NCBI GenBank assembly: GCA_004380135.1
Contig: QXCR01000377.1
Span: 1-11,857, forward strand
Source: Stemphylium vesicarium
Taxonomy: Eukaryota > Ascomycota > Dothideomycetes > Pleosporales > Pleosporaceae
Length of the DNA stretch: 11,857 nt
Reading direction: 5' to 3'
Part shown: in pieces, positions 6,119 through 11,857 of the stretch
Layout of the letters: each line of letters begins with the position of its first letter
Position numbering within the stretch: position 1 is the first letter of the stretch
Notes under the pieces: model-generated
Database searches by the model: none
What the model was told of the DNA's origin: nothing
The model's input: only the letters and a program-made list of their open reading frames with translations
Made by a program: the position numbers and the translations under genes

Positions 6119-7842
6119 AACTGCCTATCTTTCCGTTTCCTAGGAAAGTAGCCTGCGCCGTACTTAGCGTCGTAGTGGGTTCCGCAATTATCCTTGTAGT
6201 AGAACGTCTAATGCAAGAGTTCGTGAGGCACCAGTCCCTGACCCGTGGGTACGTTCTTCGTATACTATTCATCCTTAACTGGTCTATCCTTGCTTGCGTC
6301 TTCCCAGGCTCGGTTCTTTCCTTGCTTGCCTGGGTGCCTGTAGCAATCCTTCACTTGGCATTCGTTGTCTTCGAGGAAACCGTGCCAATCGGCTTCGACT
6401 TCCTTGCCTGTGGCTTTTCGTTGACTTTTGTGGAATCGGCACTTTAGCTCGCAATCTATCCAGTGTTTCGTTTGGTGCTCCTGGGTACGCCATTGTGGTA
6501 CTTGAGGTTCTGCGGGTGCTTCCGCGGGTTCTCCTGGCTTTTCGAAGTATGGTTGCTGCTCGAAGGCTTTTTGTATCGCTTTCTTGGCTCCGCGGCCCGA
6601 AACGGCGATTCTTCCTTCGTGGCTGCATTCATTTGCTAAGTGCGAGTCCTATCCGCATTTCTAACACTATTAGTCTCTTAGGCGTTATTATACTATTACT
6701 ACGTAGACTTTTAAGTTAGTTAGCTAGATTTTGTCTTAAGCTATAATTTCCTTAGCTTTAATTGCTTAAGGGAGGAGCTTATATGTGGCATTATCTAATA
6801 GCTGAGCTTCCTTATATAGTTCTATATCGCTAATATCGCTATTAGTGGACTACTCCCTAGAATAGGGCGTGCCCTGCCTAATTATTCTAATCTTAATAGC
6901 TCCCTATTATCTCTTATTATTCTCTAGGTAGTCTCTACGGAAGTGTCCTTCCTTTCTATATTAGAGACATACTTTATTATTATAGCATCTCTAACGCTCT
7001 TCCTTAGAAAGTCCGTTATCGAACTTTCTTTAGGTCTTTCTATCCTTAGTTTTGTTCTGCACCTTGCTAGTTATGATGGCGTCTCTATCGTTGTCGTATC
7101 TGCCGCGCTGTCTTCTTGTATTAGCCATGTTAGGTTAGAAGTATTTTTTTTAGTTATTCCGTTCCCAAAGTCGGTTGTCGATGCGTGTGGCTAGTTCGAC
7201 CAGAGCGTGCAGTGTTTCGGGCTTATCATGGTGCACAAGACCATCCTTGACATTTTCTTTTAGGCCTGCTTCGAAGACCGTTTGAAGCGCCGCGTCATCC
7301 CAGTCGATCCGCGCTTATAGCTATTTAAACTCTGCCGTGTAGGCTAACACTAACAAAGTTTGCCTCAGGCGAGTGATCTTTTTCTCAGCCTGGTTCTTAG
7401 CGTCTACTTCTCCAAAGATGCGTCCTATTTCCTATTTAAATCCCGTCTAACTTGCAAATAAGGCCTACGTCTCTACTTTCACTTCTTTATAGGTAGAGTT
7501 AAGTAAGTAATCGTCTATATAGGGTTATATCTAATTAGAGGCCTTATTCTTTATATAGGTGCTTGCTATAAGAATCTTTTCTTAATTATTAGGTATTTCG
7601 TTATATTCGTAGTATAGGTTAGTATAGGTGAGAAATGTCTAAAGTTTCTCTTAGTCTCTACTATACTTCTTAGGTGGCGCTATCTTAGGTTTTCTCGTAG
7701 TAATAAGTTATTTATTAGAGGTAGCTATTAGCTAGCTTAAAAGCTAATTAACTATATCTATTATTAAGGCTATCTACTATACCTAAATATAGATCTATCG
7801 CCTAAGGTTCTTAAGTTTCCTAATATTAGAGTCTTTCTTCAT
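6109..7842 (-). pseudogene. gag: gag of element B with multiple zinc-binding motifs
   Basis: ATG 7842-7840 opens a frame of 577 codons to TAG 6111-6109, interrupted by many TAA/TAG stops, mostly of the Gln type. The capsid region, about 7700-7140, has typical gypsy Gag features (KYSRDQEKL..., NEIPNN, IGRIFGEVDAKNQAEKKITRL, LVHHDKPETLHALVELA). It is followed by a first CCHC knuckle (6969-6928, two Cys now Tyr) and a second, intact one (6666-6625, CQKCGQDSHLANEC with the second and sixth of these residues inferred from TAG). Three C-x3/4-C-x2-H modules then follow at 6453-6430, 6360-6334 and 6201-6175, the last with its first Cys changed to Tyr and followed by YDAKYGAGYFP, a signature seen in fungal gypsy Gag proteins. 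Gag would form the particle and bind RNA through the knuckles. Blocks 7060-7460 and 6130-6660 are little mutated; the rest is AT-rich. Confidence 0.85.
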
Positions 7843-8004
7843 ATCTAAGTATAATACATTAAGTATCTTATTATAGGGTAGCTATTATAAGGGTTCTAGG
7901 CCCTAAGTTATATTACCTTAAGTTACTTATAGAGATAATATTCTATTAATCTTAATTAGGCGTATTTAGTAAATACTTTCTATAAAGTTTATAGATAGTT
8001 AAAG
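7843..8004 (-). other. leader between 5' LTR and gag of element B
   Basis: These 162 bp between the LTR end and the gag ATG are AT-rich and saturated with RIP-type change. The primer-binding site should begin here, next to 8004. The sense sequence starts CTTTAACTATC, and I cannot match it to a specific tRNA 3' end. Confidence 0.5.
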
Positions 8005-8470
8005 TATTATATAGAGTTTAGTAATACTTCTTTAGTTCTAGTCTATACTAAGGTAGGCGAGGTATTATATAGTAGTAGACCTATAGAGTTATTTAATAAC
8101 TAAGTAGAATAGTAGGTATTTAGGTAAAGATAATTTAATTCTATATAAGTAATAAAATAACTAGTTAATAATCTAAGTAAGAGATATAACTATAAGAGTT
8201 AACTATAATAAGAGAAATAATAAAACCTTTCTATTCTTATATCCTTATCGCTAAGTCCTATATTCTCTTATGCCTCCCTGCTAAGCGGGAGGTTTAGGAG
8301 GGCGCTGGCCTCCCTTTATGCAGTGGCCTCCCGGAGGTCCTGTCTTGGCGGGATGCTAGTCACGTGATCCGCGCGCCCCGCGCTGATTATTACCTGACGG
8401 TTTGTGCGACTATTGGCTGCCAACATCGCATCCTTCGTCTAGAAGAGGCCTTTACTTATTATCTATAATA
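8005..8470 (-). repeat. 5' LTR of element B
   Basis: 466 bp, direct copy of 2068-2533. Mutation is reversed relative to that copy: 8005-8110 is heavily altered, while 8270-8430 is nearly intact and keeps GTCACGTG (8359-8366) and a CG-rich GCGCGCCCCGCGC block. The sense TATA box reads CTTATA on the plus strand at 8236-8241. Positions 8272-8340 hold several short inverted repeats of CCTCCC/GGGAGG type in the U3. Confidence 0.92.
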
Positions 8471-8475
8471 TAGAG
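8471..8475. repeat. target-site duplication TAGAG of element B, right copy
   Basis: Matches 2063-2067 exactly and directly abuts the LTR. Element A sequence resumes after it. Confidence 0.85.
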
Positions 8476-9920
8476 GATGCCTAGAACTTAAGATTCCTTT
8501 ATAACTTATTATATTTAAAACTAATTAAGCTATTAATAGTTAAAGTAGCTATTAGATAGTTAGAACTCTTTAAAATACTAATTAATAGAGATTTAAAGTT
8601 AAATCTCCTTTTAGCTCGCCTAATAAAAGAATAGAACTTAGTAGTTTATTCTTTACTAAAACTTCTAGCTAAGAGAGTAAGAGAGAAAGCTATTAAGATC
8701 TATAGAACTACCTTTACCCCTCTTAGAATAGTAAATTTAAGAGGTAAAGAGAAAACCTAGAATATACTCTTTATTATAGTAGATATTTAAAGATACTTAG
8801 TATATCTAGAAATGCCTTAGGTTAATTCTTATAACCTAAAAATTAGCTATTAAAGTTAAAGGCTACTCTTTTAAGGTATAAAAACTAAAGATATACTAAT
8901 CTTTAGGAAGTTAGCGTTAGAAGACGCTAAATAGTTTAAAAAGACGATGCGCGATCCTACGTCGGACGTATATAGCTGTCTTATTGCTTCGGTGGCCCAA
9001 TCTAACCTAGAACGGGCGGAAGTGGGCAGCTTACCGTCGTAGTACTCCAAATTTGCTAGTTTAGGCTCAGAGGGTAACGCAAGTGTCCTAGCTAAGAAGG
9101 GTCCACAGGACCTAGCTATTAACCTGCTACTAAGAGCTATCATACCTTATTAGCTATTATATAACCTCTTAAGAATAGAGCTTACGTTATTATAGGAGTA
9201 TTTAGAAGAATATCTAGCGTAAGAATAGATATAGCACTCTAAGTCCCTAGTAGGGGCGCCTATCCTTCTTATAAAGAAGAAAGACGATAGTATAAGGCTA
9301 TACGTTAACTATTAGGGGCTAAATAAGATTACTATTAAGAATTAATACTTTTTACCTCTTATTACTAAGTTATTAGAATGTTTAACTAGAGTAAAGTTCT
9401 ATACTAAACTAAATGTTAAAGAAGCCTACTATAGAGTAAGAATTTAGAAAGATAATAAATAGAAGATAGCTTTCTCTATAAGATATAGTTATTTTAAGTA
9501 TACTATAATACCTTTAGCCTTATAAACGCTCCTACTTAATTCTAAGCGTATATTTACTAGGTCCTAGCGGGACTAGTTAATATAACCTATATTATATACT
9601 TAGACGATATCCTAATCTTCTCTAATATGGAAGAAGAACATGTGGAATACGTCAAGGAAGTCATACGTAGATTGCGTAAGGCGAAGCTGTACCTCAAACT
9701 TCCAAAGTGCATATAGTATATACGGCGCACTAAGTACCTTAGCTACATTATAACGCCTAATAGCGTTTAGATTAACTAAGATTAGATTAAGATAATCTAG
9801 AAATAGCCTAAGCCGCGCATAGTGCGTAATATTAGAGTGTTTATTAGCTTTATAAACTACTATTAGAGGTTTATTGTTAATTTCTCCTAACTTGCCCTAC
9901 CCCTTACTAAACTCACCTAG

Positions 9921-9960
9921 AAGGGCCCAGAAGGGCCCAGAAGCGGCCAGAGGCGGCCGC
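9921..9960 (+). repeat. four 10-bp tandem units in the RT-RNase H linker
   Basis: AAGGGCCCAG occurs twice exactly, followed by AAGCGGCCAG and the more degenerate AGGCGGCCGC. Ten is not a multiple of three, and the pol frame changes here by +1, which would compensate the 1-nt loss near 9523. The block is GC-rich in an AT-rich neighbourhood. Confidence 0.7.
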
Positions 9961-11554
9961 CTTCAGAGGAAGGAAGAAAGTCAGCCTCTCTCTCTAGGAG
10001 AAGAGGCGAAGACTGCCTTCTAGAACTTTAAGAATTCTTTTCTTAACGTTCTAATCTTGGCTCACTTGAATCTAAGTAGGAAGACAAAAGTGGAAGTTGA
10101 CGCCTTAGGTGGGGCGATAGCTGACATCCTGAGCCAATACGTCCCGGAAGGGGACGGAAAAGGCCAATGGCGCCCGATAGACTTCTATTCGCGCAAACTT
10201 ATCGCAGCAGAGTATAATTGCGACATACACGACTAAGAGTTGCTCGCGATAGTAAAGATTTTTAAATATTAGCGCTAATACTTAGAAGGTATATACTTTA
10301 AGCTTTATATAGACTACTAGAACCTAAGATAGTTTATAAAGACTAAGATACTAAACTATAAATATATAAGATTCTATATTATGCTCTCTAGATTTAACTT
10401 TACTATTATCTACCGCCCTAGGGCTATAAAATCTATAGATAGCCTCTTAAGAAGGCTAGACTATATAAATAAGATATAGAAGCTAACCTAGAAGTATAGT
10501 AAAATCTTTATAGAACTTATAAGGAATCTTTTATAGTAAAAAGTAGAGAGCTTAGCTTTAATAGTAGCTATTACTATATAGTTAGCTAAGTGCACTAAGA
10601 AAGAGACTACCCTAGTAGAAGCTCTTAGAAAATTTAAGAAGGTAGATAAGACTTACTTATCTAAATCTTAGAATATAGAGAAATAAAATAAGACTAATAT
10701 ATACTTTTTATATACTTCTAATAAGTTATAAGATAAAATAGACTAATCTATATTAGAGTAGCTTAGAATAGCCTATACTATAATAAAGACCCCTACTATA
10801 GTAGAGAAGAAGTTATAAGCTATCTAGTAATACTATAATAACCTCTTAGTAGGGCACTTTAGTATAAGACGTATCTTAGAGAAGCTATAGAGGCACTACT
10901 CCTATAAGAGTATACGTAAGAATATTAAGTAATACTATAAGGATTATTTAATCTATAGGAAGTTAACTTCTATAAGGCACTAGCCTTATAGCCTACTAGA
11001 ACCCCTTCTAATATTAACTAGACTATAGGAGGAGGTAATAATAGACTTTATTACGGAGCTACCGCTAAGTAAGCTTTCTAGAGTAGTATACGACGCAATT
11101 CTAGTAATTATATATAGACTCACGAAGATAGCCTATTATATGCTAGTCTAGGCGGACTAGGACGGTTCTAACCTAGTCTAGGCCTAGATACGTAAAGTTA
11201 TATAACTCTATAGTATTCTAAAGCGCATTATATTAGACTACGGTCCTCTAATAAACTTAAAATACTAGAATACCTTCTTATATTATTTAAACTTAAGAAG
11301 AGTCTTTACGCTAGCTTTCCACCCCTAAATAGATAGATAAATAGAGAGATAGAACTAGACTCTAGAGTAGTATCTGCGCTACTACTATATACTAGAATAA
11401 GACGACTAGGCCCTATAGATATTAGTAGAGGAGTACGCATATAATAATAGCATACACTCAACTATAGGCATCACTCCTTTCTAAGCTTACCACGGGATAG
11501 ACCCTCGTGGTGCTAACTAGCCCGATATGGCCCAGGGCGAGGGGGAAAGCCCCC

Positions 11555-11559
11555 TAGCG
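11555..11559. repeat. predicted target-site duplication TAGCG of element D
   Basis: The five bases before the TG of element D's LTR. The matching copy would be after its far end, outside the window, so this is a prediction. Confidence 0.45.
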
Positions 11560-11709
11560 TGTTACAGATAACAAGCAAAGGCCTCTCCCGAACGAAGGAT
11601 GCGATGTTGGCAGCCAACAGTCGCACGAAACGAAGGATAATGATCAGCGCGGGGCGCGCAGGTCACGTGATTGACATCACGCCAAGACCAACCATCAGGC
11701 GCTAGTATG

Positions 11710-11789
11710 TGATGGCAGCATCCAAGTGATGGCAGCCATCAGAGACATCAGGCAGGACAAGGATAATGTTGTGATGGCAGTGATGGCAA
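11710..11789 (+). repeat. TGATGGCAR repeats in the U3 of element D
   Basis: TGATGGCAG occurs at 11710-11718, 11727-11735 and 11772-11780, and TGATGGCAA at 11781-11789, the last two head to tail. They lie 19-98 bp upstream of the TATA box, a place expected for promoter elements. Confidence 0.65.
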
Positions 11790-11807
11790 TAGACTCAGCG
11801 ATGAGGA

Positions 11808-11813
11808 TATAAG
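11808..11813 (+). promoter_or_regulatory. TATA box in the LTR of element D
   Basis: TATAAG in GGATATAAGGATGG, conserved at the same place in both LTRs of element B (reverse strand, 2299-2304 and 8236-8241). Conservation between differing U3 regions supports a core promoter role. Confidence 0.55.
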
Positions 11814-11857
11814 GATGGAAAGGTTTCATTGTTTCTCTCGTTGTGGTCAACTCTCAT

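Larger units (their letters stand above)
2068..8470 (-). mobile_element. full-length Ty3/gypsy retrotransposon B, RIP-mutated
   Basis: This 6,403-bp element has two 466-bp direct LTRs (2068-2533, 8005-8470) and a TAGAG target duplication on both sides. Coding sense is minus: the 5' LTR is 8470-8005, gag 7842-6109, pol 6118 to about 3170, the purine tract 2547-2534 and the 3' LTR 2533-2068. The domain order PR-RT-RH-IN marks it as Ty3/gypsy. It inserted between gag and pol of element A. All genes are inactivated by C-to-T and G-to-A type changes, spread in patches. A plus-strand gene (2671-3141, perhaps to 3270) lies antisense near the 3' end. Element D at 11560 has a related LTR in the opposite orientation. 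Confidence 0.92.
594..11559 (+). mobile_element. Ty3/gypsy retrotransposon A, interrupted, 3' end outside
   Basis: Plus-strand gag (1106-2067) and pol (8476-11559) belong to one element, because removing element B plus one TAGAG copy joins them in the same frame. The order protease, reverse transcriptase, RNase H, integrase is that of Ty3/gypsy (Metaviridae) elements. The solo LTR at 1439-1681 and element D at 11560 are further insertions in it. From the gag ATG to the protease active site there are only about 274 codons once insertions are removed, which is short for gag, so an internal deletion is likely. The 3' part of pol and the 3' LTR lie beyond element D. The left boundary is uncertain. 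Confidence 0.7.
8476..11559 (+). pseudogene. pol: pol of element A (protease, RT, RNase H, integrase), truncated
   Basis: Protease: LI[D>N] at 8584-8586 replaces the DSG aspartate, and the flap-to-tail motif VYLEMPQVNSYN survives near 8795-8840. Connector and reverse transcriptase run from about 8940 to 9800: LPS.YSKFASLGSE, then GAPILLIKKKDDSIRL; the first catalytic Asp is Asn (KLNVKEAYY), while YLDD (9597-9608) is intact. A 1-nt loss near 9523 moves the frame, and it is restored around the 10-bp repeats at 9921-9960. RNase H: VEVDALGGAI (about 10090) and FYSRKL. Integrase: zinc finger His pair kept but both Cys changed to Tyr (about 10945-10965). The core keeps D (11044-11046), D (11236-11238) and E (11344-11346) with the DD35E spacing. 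The frame is cut by element D after SPLA. Stops are nearly all TAA/TAG in Gln positions. Blocks 8940-9130, 9630-9715, 9900-10260 and 11440-11559 are little mutated. Confidence 0.88.
11560..11857 (+). mobile_element. LTR of element D, related to element B, cut by window end
   Basis: The sequence starts TGTTACAGATAACAAGC and matches, in reverse complement, the right-hand end of both B LTRs, with differences largely where B shows RIP-type changes. So D belongs to the same or a sister family in the opposite orientation, and this is the start of a 5' LTR or of a solo LTR. It interrupts the integrase frame of element A. Shared parts are 11560-11692 (including TCACGTGA, 11663-11670, and GCGCGGGGCGCGC) and about 11795-11857 (TATAAG at 11808-11813). 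The middle of U3 differs: element B has CCTCCC/GGGAGG inverted repeats, D has TGATGGCA repeats. CA and TG are frequent, so D is not RIP-mutated and is probably a recent insertion. About 298 of an expected 466 bp or so are visible. Confidence 0.82.

Noticed and set aside
6294..6719. 141-codon plus-strand open frame with hydrophobic stretches
   Set aside because: It lies opposite the gag region of element B that encodes the second zinc knuckle and the C-x-C-x2-H modules. Overlapping open frames at 6175-6447 (plus) and 6284-6628 (minus, other frame) are likewise shadows of that little-mutated, stop-poor block.
6943..7194. 83-codon plus-strand open frame
   Set aside because: Opposite to the capsid/nucleocapsid part of gag in element B. 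Its hydrophobic look comes from reading Lys/Arg-rich codons in reverse.
8871..9143. 90-codon minus-strand open frame
   Set aside because: Opposite to the protease-RT connector of element A, whose plus-strand frame gives recognisable gypsy Pol motifs.
1..11857. CRISPR array, bacterial operon or phage system
   Set aside because: No regularly spaced repeats with spacers, no Shine-Dalgarno-led gene series, and all coding motifs are eukaryotic transposon types.

Overview
The window looks like repeat-rich chromosomal DNA from a filamentous ascomycete (Pezizomycotina). Three things point there: C-terminal sequence of a fungal-type pogo/Fot1 transposase, nested Ty3/gypsy LTR retrotransposons, and the signature of repeat-induced point mutation (RIP). 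In the mutated blocks CpA and TpG are almost absent, TpA is in excess, and reading frames carry many TAA/TAG stops at Gln or Trp positions. I see no intact host gene.

Layout. (1) 1-295: 3' end of a pogo-type DNA transposon. (2) 296-593: gene-free, with a G-rich tract and then AT-rich sequence. (3) From about 594 to beyond the right edge: plus-strand Ty3/gypsy element A (putative LTR and leader 594-1105, gag from 1106, protease, reverse transcriptase, RNase H and integrase from 8476 to 11559). A has been split three times. A 243-bp solo LTR (1439-1681, duplication ACCTC) sits in gag. Full-length gypsy element B (2068-8470, duplication TAGAG, 466-bp LTRs, minus strand) sits between gag and pol. 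A third element, D, begins at 11560 inside the integrase and carries a related but little-mutated LTR in the opposite orientation; it is cut by the window end.

Element B is the most informative. Read on the minus strand it has an LTR, a leader, gag (7842-6109), a candidate -1 frameshift signal (slippery A AAA AAC, immediate TAG, hairpin), pol (6118 to about 3170), a purine tract and the second LTR. Between the integrase and the 3' LTR is a plus-strand gene, antisense to gag-pol. It encodes a Zn(II)2Cys6-like cysteine pattern followed by a coiled coil and has its own possible TATA box. Its Gag carries two CCHC zinc knuckles and three short C-x3/4-C-x2-H modules.

All retrotransposon genes here are broken: Asp-to-Asn changes at catalytic sites, Cys-to-Tyr changes in zinc sites, and many nonsense codons. 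RIP damage is patchy, with sharp edges between saturated and almost untouched blocks. The inferred order is A first, then B, with the solo LTR and D later or spared.
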